DNA of 64,000 bases from Burkholderia cenocepacia (GTDB lineage: Bacteria; Pseudomonadota; Gammaproteobacteria; Burkholderiales; Burkholderiaceae), in the NCBI RefSeq assembly GCF_900446215.1, contig NZ_UAQZ01000017.1, forward strand, positions 62,001-126,000, written 5' to 3'. The position numbers and the translations under genes are program-made. The notes under the pieces are model-generated. The model was not told where the DNA came from, did not search any database, and worked only from the letters and a program-made list of their open reading frames with translations. Shown in pieces: positions 18,167 to 27,030 of this stretch. How positions within the stretch are numbered: position 1 is the first letter of the stretch; the number at the start of each line of letters is the position of its first letter.

Positions 18167-20095
18167 ATGAACCTTCGTCACCTGCTCGCCACGTCCGCCG
18201 CCACCGCGCTGCTTTCCCCGCTCGCCCATGCGGCCGGCGACACGGCGCCTGCGCAGCCCGCCGGGCCCGCGGAAGGGGCGGACCTGCCGACGATCAGCGT
18301 GACCGACACGCGGCACCTGCCCGAATCGTTCGACCGGCGTTACGCGTCGACCCAGGTGCTCACGCGCGACGATCTCGACCGGCTGTCGCCGGCCGACCCG
18401 AGCATCACGCAGGCGCTCGCGACGCTGCCGGGCGTGACCGTCACGCAGAACGGCGGGCCCGGCTCGTCCGCGTCGGTCAGCATCCGCGGTTCGTCGGCGA
18501 GCCAGGTCGCCGTGTTCATCGACGGCATCCGGATCGGCTCGCCGACCACCGGCATCGCGCCGTGGGCCGACCTGCCGACCGACGCGTTCGAGCGCGTCGA
18601 GGTGATCTCCGGGCCGGCCGCCGCGTCGTTCGGCAACAACGCGATGGGCGGCGTCGTGCAACTCTTCACGCGCCGCGCCGCCCAACAGCCGAACCAGACC
18701 ACCGTGTCGTTCGGCGGCGGCACGAACAAGACGTTCGACACGCGGTTCCGCACGTCGGGCACGGTGCCGTCGACGGGGCCGCTGGCCGCGCTCGGCGGGC
18801 TCACCTATTCGCTCGGGCTGCACGACTACAACACGGCCGGCATCGACGCGACGCGGCCGTTCTTCTACGGTCACGAAGACGGCCGCAATCCGTATCACGC
18901 GCAGGATCTCGACGCGCGGCTCGGCTATGCGCGCGACAACTGGTCGATCTCGACGTTCGCGCTGTACCACCGCTCCGACCTGTCCTACGACAACAGCGGC
19001 TACGCGAATCGCGAGCTCGATCACCAGCTGACGACCGGCGTCGCGTTCCATCTCGACATCACGCCCGATACGCAATTCGACCAGTCGTTCGGTTATGCGA
19101 ACGACCGCCAGTTCATCTACGCGGACAACCCGGCCCTCGCGACGGACCAGATCAATTCGCAACGCATCAGCACGTCGACGTCGCTGACCCATCAGGCGCA
19201 CGGATTTCATCTGTTCGGCCTGCCGCTGTCGGGCGAATCGAAGCTCGCCTACGATTTCACGCGCGAACAGGCGTTCCTGCCGGTCGACATTCCCGGTGGC
19301 GTACCGACGCGCAACGATTCCGCGTTCTCGCTGCACCAGTCGGCGACGCTCGGCAGCGTGACGATGTTCGTCGCGGGTCGCCACGAGATCGTCGCCGGGC
19401 AAGCGGTGAACACCGGCAACGCCGCGCTGTCGTGGGCGATCACGCCGGTCTACACGGCGCGCGTGTCGTACGGCAATGCATTCCGCCTGCCGACGTTCAA
19501 CGACCTGTACTATCCCGGCTACGGCAATCCGAGCCTCAGCCCGGAACGCAGCACGTCGGTCGAGGCCGCGCTCGACGCGAACACGGCGTACGGCACCTTC
19601 ACCGCGGCGATCTACGATACGCGCGTCAACAACCTGATCGCCTACAACCCGGCGACGTTCTCGCCGATGAACATCGGCCGTTCGCACATTCGCGGCATCG
19701 ACCTGTCGTACAAGGGGACGATCGGCCGTTCGACGCCGGTGAGCATCGCGGTCGGCATCCTGAATCCGCAGGACGAGACCAACCAGACCTGGCTCAGCCG
19801 CCGGCCGCGCCAGACGGTCAGCCTGAACGTCGACCACACGTGGGACGAATTGAAGCTGCATGCGCTGAGCACGGGCGCGTCGCTGCTGTACGGCGGTTCG
19901 ACGTTCGACGATCCGGCCAACCGGCAGTATCTGGCGTCGTACCTGACGGTGAGCCTGCGCGCGTCGTACCGGATCAATTCGCACCTGACCGTGTCGGCGT
20001 CGCTGTCGAACCTGTTCGACCGGCAGTACATGACCGCGTACGGCTACAACACGCTCGGGCGCACCGCGTTCGGCAAGGTCAGCTATACGTTCTGA
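18167..20095 (+). CDS. btuB: TonB-dependent outer-membrane vitamin B12 receptor
   Basis: The 642-residue protein has a signal peptide (MNLRHLLATSAATALLSPLAHA), a TonB-box-like segment (LPTISVTDT), a plug domain (VLTRDDLDRL, SVSIRGSSASQVAVFIDGIR, GGVVQLFT) and a beta-barrel ending in the aromatic FGKVSYTF. It would take up cobalamin across the outer membrane using TonB energy. The upstream cobalamin riboswitch makes the substrate assignment strong. The start at 18167 was chosen for the signal peptide, although no strong ribosome site precedes it. An upstream ATG in frame (around 18041) would add 42 residues that would spoil the signal. No TonB, ExbB or BtuFCD genes are nearby. Confidence 0.9.
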   Translation: MNLRHLLATSAATALLSPLAHAAGDTAPAQPAGPAEGADLPTISVTDTRHLPESFDRRYASTQVLTRDDLDRLSPADPSITQALATLPGVTVTQNGGPGSSASVSIRGSSASQVAVFIDGIRIGSPTTGIAPWADLPTDAFERVEVISGPAAASFGNNAMGGVVQLFTRRAAQQPNQTTVSFGGGTNKTFDTRFRTSGTVPSTGPLAALGGLTYSLGLHDYNTAGIDATRPFFYGHEDGRNPYHAQDLDARLGYARDNWSISTFALYHRSDLSYDNSGYANRELDHQLTTGVAFHLDITPDTQFDQSFGYANDRQFIYADNPALATDQINSQRISTSTSLTHQAHGFHLFGLPLSGESKLAYDFTREQAFLPVDIPGGVPTRNDSAFSLHQSATLGSVTMFVAGRHEIVAGQAVNTGNAALSWAITPVYTARVSYGNAFRLPTFNDLYYPGYGNPSLSPERSTSVEAALDANTAYGTFTAAIYDTRVNNLIAYNPATFSPMNIGRSHIRGIDLSYKGTIGRSTPVSIAVGILNPQDETNQTWLSRRPRQTVSLNVDHTWDELKLHALSTGASLLYGGSTFDDPANRQYLASYLTVSLRASYRINSHLTVSASLSNLFDRQYMTAYGYNTLGRTAFGKVSYTF

Positions 20096-20142
20096 CGAGC
20101 TCACGCATCCGCATGAAGCGCCACGCCGGCACGCGCGGAAAA

Positions 20143-20186
20143 TTGACATCGCGGCCAAACCTAATAGAATTAGTTTTTTGACTAAT
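20143..20186 (+). promoter_or_regulatory. Promoter with overlapping TetR-type operator
   Basis: TTGACA (20143-20148) and TAGAAT (20165-20170) are spaced 16 bases apart. ATTAGT-TTTTTG-ACTAAT (20169-20186) is a perfect 6-bp inverted repeat over the expected transcript start. The TetR gene begins 17 bases later, so autorepression is likely. Confidence 0.65.
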
Positions 20187-20202
20187 CCGCATAGCATTCG
20201 TC

Positions 20203-20775
20203 ATGGCGCGTGCCGGCATTACCGTGGACAAGCTCGTCGAAGCCGGCGCGCGGCTCGCCGATGAAACCGGCTTCGAGCTGCTCACCGGCGCGGCGCTCGC
20301 GCGACATTTCGACGTCAAGCTGGCGAGCCTGTATTTCCATATCCCGAGCTTCGACGATCTGAAGAGCCGGATCGCGCTGTTCGCGCTGCAGGAGCTGGCC
20401 GATCGCGCCACCGACGCGCTGGCCGGCCGCACCGGCAAGGACGCGCTGGCCGCGCTCGCGAACGTCTATCGCGACTACGCGCGGGCGCATCCGGGCCGCT
20501 TTGCGGCCGCGCGCCATCCGGTGAGCGCCGAACGGGCCGCCGAAAGCGCGGGCGGGCAGCTCGTCAGGATGACGGCGGCGGTGCTGCGCGGCTACGACCT
20601 GCCGGAAACCGAACAGGCGCACGCGATCCGTCTGCTCGGCGGCTTCTTCATGGGCTACGTGACGCTCGAAAGCGCCGGCGGCTTCTCGCACAGCGCACCG
20701 GATTCCGACGCGTCGTGGTCGCGCAGCCTCGATGCGCTCGACGTGATGCTGCGTCACTGGCCGTCGGCCGCCTGA
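20203..20775 (+). CDS. TetR/AcrR family transcriptional regulator
   Basis: The 190-residue protein has the N-terminal DNA-binding helices of TetR regulators (KLVEAGARLADETGFELLTGAALARHFDVKLASLYFHI compressed in residues 8-47, with HFDVKLASLYFHI as the HTH recognition part). A helical ligand domain follows, with RFAAARHPVS and LGGFFMGYVTLE. It resembles the WHG-type TetR C-terminal domain. It precedes an alpha/beta hydrolase gene by 22 bases and probably represses both from the operator at 20169-20186. The inducer is unknown. Confidence 0.88.
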   Translation: MARAGITVDKLVEAGARLADETGFELLTGAALARHFDVKLASLYFHIPSFDDLKSRIALFALQELADRATDALAGRTGKDALAALANVYRDYARAHPGRFAAARHPVSAERAAESAGGQLVRMTAAVLRGYDLPETEQAHAIRLLGGFFMGYVTLESAGGFSHSAPDSDASWSRSLDALDVMLRHWPSAA

Positions 20776-20797
20776 CGCACCGAACGGAACCCGAGCG

Positions 20798-21808
20798 ATG
20801 AAAGACAAACCCGACGGCGTCGTACTGCCGAGCCGTGTCGTTCCCTTCCCGACCTCGATCAGCGACGAAGCGCGCGCCGCGCTGCAACGCCTGACCGGCG
20901 ACGACGGCGTGCCGCTGAACGCGTTGCACGTGATGCCGGCCCCGGACGATATCGACGCATGGATGCGCGTGAAGGCCAGCGCCGACGCACATTACGCGGC
21001 CGCGGTCGAGCAGCTCGCCGGCTATCTGCGTTCGAGCGTCGAGACGATCCGCGTCGGCGCCGCGGACGTGCATGTCGCGACACCGGAAGCTGGGGCTTCC
21101 AGCGCCTATGCGACCATCGACCTGCACGGCGGCGCGCTGGTCGTCGGCGGTGGCGCCGCGTGCCGTGCCGGCGCGCAGATGCAGGCCGACCGGCTCGGCG
21201 TGCGCTGCTACGGCGTCGACTACCGGATGCCGCCCGAGCATCCGTATCCGGCCGCGCTCGACGACTGCATCGCGACCTATGCCTACGTGCTGGAGCGCTA
21301 CGCACCGGAACACGTCGTCATCGGCGGCCGTTCGGCCGGCGGCAATCTCGCCGCCGCGATGGTGCTGCGCGCCCGCGACGAGGGCCTGCCGCTGCCGGCC
21401 GCGCTCGTGCTGCTGTCGCCGGAAGCCGACCTGACCGAATCCGGCGACAGCTTCGAGACCAACCGCCTGGTCGACGTCGTGTTGCCGGGGCCGCTGATGG
21501 CGAACAATCTGCTCTACGCGAACGGCGCCGATCTCGCGCGTCCGTACCTGTCGCCGCTGTTCGGCGATTTCGCCGCCGGCTTCCCGCCGACCTTCATCCA
21601 GAGCGGCACGCGCGACCTGTTCCTGTCGAACGCCGTGCGCCTGCATCGCGCGTTGCGACGCGCGCAGGTGCCGACCGAGCTGCACGTGTTCGAGGGGATG
21701 CCGCACGGCGGATTCATGGGCGCGCCGGAGGATATCGAGCTGAGCCAGGAAATCGCGCGCTTCGTGCACGCGCACATGCACGCATCGAATGGAGCCGGCG
21801 ATGAATAG
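20798..21808 (+). CDS. Alpha/beta hydrolase, hormone-sensitive-lipase type esterase
   Basis: The 336-residue enzyme has DLHGGALVVGGG (HGG oxyanion loop), GGRSAGGNLAAAM with the nucleophilic serine, a GTRDLFLSN acid region and EGMPHGGFMG with the catalytic histidine. This is the acetyl-esterase / HSL pattern, so it would hydrolyse carboxyl esters of moderately bulky alcohols in the cytoplasm. It is co-transcribed with the TetR gene, suggesting induction by its substrate or product. There is no signal peptide. Confidence 0.87.
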   Translation: MKDKPDGVVLPSRVVPFPTSISDEARAALQRLTGDDGVPLNALHVMPAPDDIDAWMRVKASADAHYAAAVEQLAGYLRSSVETIRVGAADVHVATPEAGASSAYATIDLHGGALVVGGGAACRAGAQMQADRLGVRCYGVDYRMPPEHPYPAALDDCIATYAYVLERYAPEHVVIGGRSAGGNLAAAMVLRARDEGLPLPAALVLLSPEADLTESGDSFETNRLVDVVLPGPLMANNLLYANGADLARPYLSPLFGDFAAGFPPTFIQSGTRDLFLSNAVRLHRALRRAQVPTELHVFEGMPHGGFMGAPEDIELSQEIARFVHAHMHASNGAGDE

Positions 21809-21865
21809 AAACGCACCCGGCAACGACATCGGCATCGGCCGGGATCGCTGCGCTGCCCCGCGCGT

Positions 21866-22498
21866 CTAGATCAGTCCGCGCACGCCCGCGACCAGCTGGA
21901 TCGCGCCGAATCCCGCGACGATCGCCGCCGACACGCGCGACAGCCCGTGCATGAACCCGAACGACAGCCTCGTGCGTAGCGCGGCGCTCGCGCTGCTCAG
22001 GCACAGCCACCACATGGCCGAACCGATGAACACGCCGGCGACCATCGATCCGACGGTGGCCCCCATCGCGCCTTCCTGCGTGCCCGGCAGCGGGCCGAGC
22101 GCCGCGAAGATCCCGACGAACGACACGATCGTCATCGGGTTCGACAGCGTGAGGCCGAACGTCGTCAGGAAATCGCGCAGGACCGTCGTACGCGGCAGCT
22201 CGCGTTGCCCCGCCGGCGCGGCCGGCGCCTGGCGCGCGATGGTCCACGCGAGCCAGACGAGAAACGCGCCGCCGCCGATTTTCAGGGCGACGGTCAGCAT
22301 CGGGAACGCGGTGACGAGGCCCGCAACGCCCAACGCGCCGAGCAGGCCGTAAATCGCGTCGGCGCATGCGGCGCCGATGCCCGTCGCGAATCCCGCCTGG
22401 AAGCCGCGGCTCAGGCTGCGCTGAATGCACAGCATGCCGATCGGGCCGACCGGCGCCGCGATCGACCACCCCATCACGACGGATTTGATGAACAGCAT
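21866..22498 (-). CDS. LysE/RhtB-family amino acid exporter
   Basis: The 210-residue membrane protein has about six hydrophobic segments and the family landmarks GWSIAAPVGPIGMLCIQRSL near the N-terminus, GIGAACADAIYG and TLSNPMTIVSF in mid-protein. LysE/ArgO members export basic or neutral amino acids from the cytoplasm. It diverges from an Lrp-type regulator with a strong inverted repeat between them, the standard layout for Lrp-controlled export. The start at 22498 follows GGGGCAGGCG. Confidence 0.9.
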   Translation of the reverse strand: MLFIKSVVMGWSIAAPVGPIGMLCIQRSLSRGFQAGFATGIGAACADAIYGLLGALGVAGLVTAFPMLTVALKIGGGAFLVWLAWTIARQAPAAPAGQRELPRTTVLRDFLTTFGLTLSNPMTIVSFVGIFAALGPLPGTQEGAMGATVGSMVAGVFIGSAMWWLCLSSASAALRTRLSFGFMHGLSRVSAAIVAGFGAIQLVAGVRGLI

Positions 22499-22568
22499 CG
22501 CCTGCCCCTTGCAGCATCCAGTGGATCGAACAGGCATCGTAGGGAAAGTCCGGCCCCCGCTGAATACG

Positions 22569-22604
22569 GTTTTTAAGGAAAAATAGGCACTCCACCTTAA
22601 AAAC
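22569..22604. promoter_or_regulatory. 10-bp inverted repeat in the LysE/Lrp divergent promoter
   Basis: GTTTTTAAGG (22569-22578) and CCTTAAAAAC (22595-22604) are exact complements separated by 16 bases. The arm spacing of about 2.5 helical turns suits a dimeric or octameric Lrp/AsnC regulator controlling both genes. Confidence 0.65.
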
Positions 22605-22614
22605 GCCCGCCGCG

Positions 22615-23076
22615 ATGGACGATCTGGACTGGAAGATACTGGCGCTGTTGCAGGACAACGGACGCATCAGCTATACGGAGCTCGCGCGCCAGGTCCACCT
22701 GTCGGTGCCGGCGGTGACGGAACGCGTGAAGCGCCTTGAAGCAGCCGGCGTGGTCGAGGGCTACACCGCGCGGATCAACCCGTCCGCGGCAGGCTATCCG
22801 GTGAGCGCGCTGATCGGCATCACGGTGCAGCAACCGGCGAAAGCGAAGTTCCTGAAACTGCTGGAGACGATTCCCGAAGTCGTCGAATGCCATCACGTGA
22901 CGGGGGCGGATTCGTACGTGATGCGGTTGGTCGCCGTCAGCATGGCTCATCTCGAACAACTGATCGAACGCATCAACCTGTACGGCGAAACGCGCACGTC
23001 GATCGTGATGTCGACGCCGCTGCCGGCGCGCGGGCTCGCACGGCCGCCGTCGAAGCCCGGCGACACGCGCAGGTAG
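22615..23076 (+). CDS. Lrp/AsnC family transcriptional regulator
   Basis: The 153-residue protein begins with MDDLDWKILALLQDNGRISY and the HTH ELARQVHLSVPAVTERVKRL. It continues into the RAM ligand domain (VSALIGITVQQP, VVECHHVTGADSYVMRLVA). This is a full-length Lrp-like regulator. It probably senses an amino acid and activates the divergent exporter gene, as ArgP/Lrp-type pairs do. The conserved CHHVTG.DSY loop of the effector domain is intact. Confidence 0.92.
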   Translation: MDDLDWKILALLQDNGRISYTELARQVHLSVPAVTERVKRLEAAGVVEGYTARINPSAAGYPVSALIGITVQQPAKAKFLKLLETIPEVVECHHVTGADSYVMRLVAVSMAHLEQLIERINLYGETRTSIVMSTPLPARGLARPPSKPGDTRR

Positions 23077-23188
23077 CGGGCCGCGGTTTCAGGCTCCATC
23101 GCCGGTCCCGGCCGGGACCGAAGACGACCGATGGCCGTCGTCTCCGGTCATGCGGCCGGGTTCCCGCATGGCGATCGGCACGAGCCGG

Positions 23189-24487
23189 CTATTTGCCGAC
23201 CGCGCCGCCGAGCAGGCCACCCACCAGCGACGTCACCGGCGCGAGCGGGTTGGCGAGCGCGCCCAGCGGCGAGCCGCCGCCGCTCGCACCGGTCTCGGCG
23301 CCACCGTGCACGGTCGCCGGTATGCCGCCGACCACGCTCGTCACCAGACCGGCGACCGGCACCGCGCCGTTCGGGCCGCTCGGGTTCACGAGGCCGCCCG
23401 CATTGGTCACCGTGTTGCCGACCGCCCGGACGAGACCGCCGACCGCGCCGACGATCGGCTGCGGCGACGTGGACGTCACCTTCCATCCAGCCGACGTGAT
23501 CGCTCCGCCGACCTGCCCGAGCAGGCCCGCGACCGGCTGCCCGAGGCCCGTTGCGGTGCCGGCCTGCTGCGTGAGCTGACCGGCCGTCGTCACGAGCGGC
23601 GTGATCGCCGTGCTGAGCGCCTGCGTCGCCTGCTGGACCGGGCCCGACGACAGGGCCGAGCCGAGCATGGTGCCGCCCGACTTCAGGCCGCCGGCCACCG
23701 TGTCGAGTAGACCGCCGACGGGCGTCGTAATCGGCGCGAGCGGCGACAGCGGGCCGGAGCCGAGCGCCTTCACCGTTTCGCTGAGACCGTTGACCGGGTT
23801 GCTGGTCGAGCCGACGAGGGTGCCGAGGCCCGTCACCGTCGTGCCGACCGGGTTCGGCGTGAAGCCGATCTGGCCGATACCGTTGCTCACGGCGTTCGTC
23901 GTGTCGCGGATGAGCGTGCCGACGCCGGTGACCGTGTCGGCCGGCCCGGCCGTCATGGTCTTGCCGACGCCGGGCAGTGTCACGTCGCCGAGCGTCGAGC
24001 CCGCGGCCAGCACGACTGCGCCGACGGAACTGATGATGCCGTTGGTGCCGGGTGTACCGCTGGTTCCACTCGTGCCGCTGGTTCCGCTCGTGCCGCTGGT
24101 TCCGCTCGTGCCACTGGTTCCGCTCGTGCCACTGGTTCCGCTCGTGCCACTGGTTCCGCTCGTGCCGCTGGTTCCGCTCGTGCCGCTGGTTCCGCTTGTG
24201 CCACTGGTCCCGCTCGTGCCGCTCGTGCCGCTCGTGCCGCTCGTGCCACTGGTGCCGCTTGTGCCGCTCGTCCCGCTCGTCCCGCTCGTCCCGCTCGTGC
24301 CGCTCGTGCCGCTCGTGCCGCTGGTCCCGCTCGTACCACCGGTTCCGTTCGTCCCGCTCGTACTCGTCCCGATGGTGTTGCCGGCCAGCGTCGGCGCCGT
24401 AATGTCACCGCCGCCGCACGCCGCGAGCGCACACGCAGTGGCAATGGCGGCGAGTGAAACATTCGCCTTGATGAAGTGATTGTGCAT
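23189..24487 (-). CDS. Collagen-like triplet-repeat lipoprotein
   Basis: The 432-residue protein has a lipoprotein signal ending LAAC (C24), then a short linker. Residues 52-144 are 31 uninterrupted Thr-Ser-Gly triplets. The C-terminal 290 residues are rich in Gly, Val, Leu and Thr with loose repeats such as GLLDTVAGG and VSLVGGLLGG-type motifs, and no cysteines. Gly-X-Y periodicity is collagen-like, but proline is nearly absent, so a true triple helix is uncertain. It should be anchored by lipid to the inner or outer membrane, with the repeat as a flexible stalk or glycosylatable Ser/Thr region. GGGGG precedes the ATG. Confidence 0.8.
   Translation of the reverse strand: MHNHFIKANVSLAAIATACALAACGGGDITAPTLAGNTIGTSTSGTNGTGGTSGTSGTSGTSGTSGTSGTSGTSGTSGTSGTSGTSGTSGTSGTSGTSGTSGTSGTSGTSGTSGTSGTSGTSGTSGTSGTSGTSGTSGTSGTSGTPGTNGIISSVGAVVLAAGSTLGDVTLPGVGKTMTAGPADTVTGVGTLIRDTTNAVSNGIGQIGFTPNPVGTTVTGLGTLVGSTSNPVNGLSETVKALGSGPLSPLAPITTPVGGLLDTVAGGLKSGGTMLGSALSSGPVQQATQALSTAITPLVTTAGQLTQQAGTATGLGQPVAGLLGQVGGAITSAGWKVTSTSPQPIVGAVGGLVRAVGNTVTNAGGLVNPSGPNGAVPVAGLVTSVVGGIPATVHGGAETGASGGGSPLGALANPLAPVTSLVGGLLGGAVGK
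24056..24334. repeat. 9-bp tandem repeat array (31 units)
   Basis: A 9-base unit encoding Thr-Ser-Gly on the minus strand is repeated about 31 times with only synonymous changes (mostly GGCACGAGC and GGAACCAGC forms). The unit is a multiple of three, so copy-number change by slippage would alter length without breaking the frame. Confidence 0.93.
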
Positions 24488-24730
24488 GGAAGCCCCCGTT
24501 CGCTATTCAGCTCGATCACGTCAACAAGCATCTAGCGTGCCATCTCCGTGGGCCTCCTTCACATTGTCACGATCGCCTTTCGATCGCGGTCCGGGCCGCA
24601 CTGCGCGTCACGGCACATCGCGTGCGGATCGTGCGTCGCGGCGCGTCCCGTCCTGGCATTCCGATCGCGCTGACGTAACACCGGCCCCGCGTTACGTAGC
24701 ACCGACCGGGAAAAACCGGCAGCATCCTCG

Positions 24731-25078
24731 TCACGGCCGCTTCACCAGCTTCACGATCGTCAGCGTGCCGTTGACGTTTTCCACCCGAACCCGAACCTTG
24801 TCGCCCACATGCAGCGGCGGGATCATCGCCGCGTCGCCGGCCTTGAATGCCATCGTCATCGGCGGCATGCCGATGTTGTCGAGCGCGCCGTGCTTCAGCG
24901 TCACGAGCCTGCGGCCGGCATCGATTGCCTTGACTTCGGCATCGGTCAGCGTCGCATTCGACGCCGACATGGTCGCGCCGCCTGCGTTCATGCCCGGCAT
25001 GTCGCCGCCGGCGAGCGCCGGCATGGCAATGGTCGCCATCGCGCACGACACGACGACAGCGCGAAAACAGGTCTTCAT
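24731..25078 (-). CDS. Periplasmic CusF-like copper-binding protein
   Basis: The 115-residue protein has a signal peptide (MKTCFRAVVVSCAMATIAMPALA) and a methionine-rich N-terminus (GGDMPGMNAGG). The CusF/DUF1 OB-fold core follows: VKAIDAGRRLVTLKHGAL, IGMPPMTMAFK (the two metal-binding methionines), GDKVRVRVENVNGTLTIVKL. CusF-type proteins carry Cu(I) or Ag(I) in the periplasm. It follows a DUF2182 gene by 52 bases, supporting a copper-related operon. The usual tryptophan of E. coli CusF is not seen. Confidence 0.85.
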   Translation of the reverse strand: MKTCFRAVVVSCAMATIAMPALAGGDMPGMNAGGATMSASNATLTDAEVKAIDAGRRLVTLKHGALDNIGMPPMTMAFKAGDAAMIPPLHVGDKVRVRVENVNGTLTIVKLVKRP

Positions 25079-25130
25079 CGAGCATCTCCCGTCGAGCCAG
25101 CGCGTTTCCGTCGCCAGCCAGCGCCACGCA

Positions 25131-25922
25131 TCACACGATCAACGTCGCACCGGCCCACGCGATCAGCACGACACCCAGCACGCGGCCGATACGCTCGCCA
25201 CCGGGCAGCACCTTCTCCACGAACACGAACAGCGACAACGCGACGATCCACACCACGTTCATCACGCCGCCGACGAACAGCAGCGCCATCAGCAACCAGC
25301 AGCAGCCCACGCAAACGATGCCGTGCCGCACGCCCAGCAGGAAACTGCCGGCGACGCCCGGGCGCCAGTGCGCGACCAGGAATGCAGCCGGCGCCCGGCA
25401 TTGCCGCAGGCACGCGCGTTTCAGCGGCGAGAATTGATAAAGCCCGGCCAGCGCCAGCACGATGGCGGAAAGGCGCGCACTCTTCGACCACAGCATCATC
25501 GCGGAGATCAGCCCGGCCGGTTGCAGCAGCGCCTGAAGCAGCGCCGCGCCGATCGAGAACGCGAGCCACGTCGTCAGATAGCCGGTCAGCAGCGCCACCG
25601 ACGTGAACGCCGATCCCGTCGCCCCGTCGCCGTGCTGCCGTAGCACGCGCCGGTACAGCATCACGAGCGGCGCCGCGCCGGGCGTCATCATCGCGATCAT
25701 CATCACCCACCACATCGCGATCACGGTCGGCAGAGGCGGATCCATGCTGCCCATGCCGTCCGCCAGCCGATGCGGAAACAGCGCGACGGTCGTCATCTCC
25801 CGCGCCGACATGCCGGTTCCCGCGCCCGTCCACAGATAGAACCAGCACAGGCCGACGAGCGCGGCCATGCCGATCAGCGTGACGGCGCGCTCGCGGGCGA
25901 GCCAGGTGTCGAACGGCGTCAT
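25131..25922 (-). CDS. DUF2182 multi-spanning membrane protein
   Basis: The 263-residue protein has about six to seven hydrophobic segments and the DUF2182 hallmarks MWWVMMIAMMTPGAAPLV and GIVCVGCCWLLMALLFVGG. These methionine- and cysteine-rich motifs inside membrane helices underlie its description as a predicted metal-binding integral membrane protein. Function is not established; context with a CusF-like protein suggests copper. Its start overlaps the DUF1326 stop by four bases, so the pair is translationally coupled, as in many genomes. Confidence 0.85.
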   Translation of the reverse strand: MTPFDTWLARERAVTLIGMAALVGLCWFYLWTGAGTGMSAREMTTVALFPHRLADGMGSMDPPLPTVIAMWWVMMIAMMTPGAAPLVMLYRRVLRQHGDGATGSAFTSVALLTGYLTTWLAFSIGAALLQALLQPAGLISAMMLWSKSARLSAIVLALAGLYQFSPLKRACLRQCRAPAAFLVAHWRPGVAGSFLLGVRHGIVCVGCCWLLMALLFVGGVMNVVWIVALSLFVFVEKVLPGGERIGRVLGVVLIAWAGATLIV

Positions 25923-26563
25923 GCCGCGGCGCGATGCCGAATCAGCCCGTGGTTGTTCAGATGCAGCCGCGCGAATTGCGCATAGGTTCCGTCGAGATTC
26001 AGCGCGATGTTGCCCTGCGAGCGCCCCGTGCCCGAACCGATCTCGGCCAGCTCGTATTCGAAACCGTGCGGCAGGTCGATCCGCACACGGTGCTCGGCAC
26101 CCGTCACCGGATTGTGGATGGGTTCGCCGGCTGCGTCGAACACACCGTCCACGTGAATCCGGCCGCGCCGCGCATCGACGTCAACGTCGAAATCGATCTT
26201 CGTGAAGATCGGCTCGAACGCGTGCTCGAGCGTCGACGCATACACCGAAAACATCGTCGCGAACGGATCGGTATCCTGACCGGTCATGATCTTCAGCACG
26301 GCCTCGCGCTGTGCCGGACTGGCACGCTCGTCGACGATCGGTTGGCACTTGCCCTTGCCTTCGTGAACGGCGCCCGGCCACTGGAACACCACCGCGATCC
26401 TGACGCCGTCGAGCACCACGTCGCCGTAGTGGCCGCTGTCGATCGAAATCGCCCCCATCGCTTCGCAGTTGCCGTTGGTCGGCAGCGCATTGAACTGGCA
26501 AGGGCAACCGTATGAGCAATTGCAACTGATCATTTCGGTTCCCTGAATTTCCCACGGTGTCAT
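25919..26563 (-). CDS. DUF1326 protein
   Basis: The 214-residue protein starts MTPWEIQGTEMISCNCSYGC, with a CxC...CPC cluster at residues 14-22 that could bind a metal, and another cysteine in NGNCEAMG. It has no signal peptide and is probably cytoplasmic or membrane-associated through DUF2182. The rest (GHYGDVVLDGVRIAVVFQWPGAVHEGKG, then a beta-rich C-terminus) matches DUF1326 proteins, whose role is unknown. GGTGGAG precedes the ATG at 26563. It heads the DUF1326-DUF2182-CusF-like unit. Confidence 0.85.
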   Translation of the reverse strand: MTPWEIQGTEMISCNCSYGCPCQFNALPTNGNCEAMGAISIDSGHYGDVVLDGVRIAVVFQWPGAVHEGKGKCQPIVDERASPAQREAVLKIMTGQDTDPFATMFSVYASTLEHAFEPIFTKIDFDVDVDARRGRIHVDGVFDAAGEPIHNPVTGAEHRVRIDLPHGFEYELAEIGSGTGRSQGNIALNLDGTYAQFARLHLNNHGLIRHRAAA

Positions 26564-26730
26564 GGCTCCACCTCGCGCTCTGAAACAGACGAACGCTTCG
26601 AATCTAGTGCACGCGATCGGGGAAAGCAAAGCGGTCGTGGCGGCGTGAAAACCGGGGGTTCCGGCCTCACGTAAGACGTTTCAGGATGCGTTCGCCGGGT
26701 TGCGCCGGAAACCGTCTCGTCCGCCTGTTC

Positions 26731-27030
26731 TCACACGATCAGCGAAGCAACGATCGCGCACCACACGGCGCCGGCGCCGCACAGAAACACGCGCCGCGCG
26801 ACGAACATTCGCGACTCGTCGCCGGGGGTTTTCATCGGCGACGTGGCAAGAAACGGCACGCTGGCGAGGCACGCGAAACCCGCCAGCGCGGGCACGATCA
26901 CGACGTAGTCGCCGAACCGCCAGGGCAGCGCTTCGTGCAACCCCCAGTAGCCGAGAAACAGCATGCCCATCGAGAACATCGTCGCGGCGGCCGAACTGAG
27001 CGCGACCACCGATCCTGTCGGAAATTGCAC
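26731..27030 (-). CDS. Small membrane protein of unknown function (99 aa)
   Basis: The GTG at 27030 is preferred because GGGGAGG lies 5 bases upstream; an ATG at 27069 lacks such a site. The product has three hydrophobic stretches (VVALSSAAATMFSMGMLFLG, YVVIVPALAGFACLASVPFL, VFLCGAGAVWCAIVASLIV), so it is probably an inner-membrane protein with three helices. It lies 167 bases upstream of the DUF1326 gene on the same strand and might belong to the same metal-related group. Confidence 0.6.
   Translation of the reverse strand: MQFPTGSVVALSSAAATMFSMGMLFLGYWGLHEALPWRFGDYVVIVPALAGFACLASVPFLATSPMKTPGDESRMFVARRVFLCGAGAVWCAIVASLIV

Noticed and set aside
23189-24487. The triplet array as a CRISPR or non-coding satellite
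   Set aside because: Units are 9 bases without spacers and lie in frame within a lipoprotein gene that has a good start and signal.
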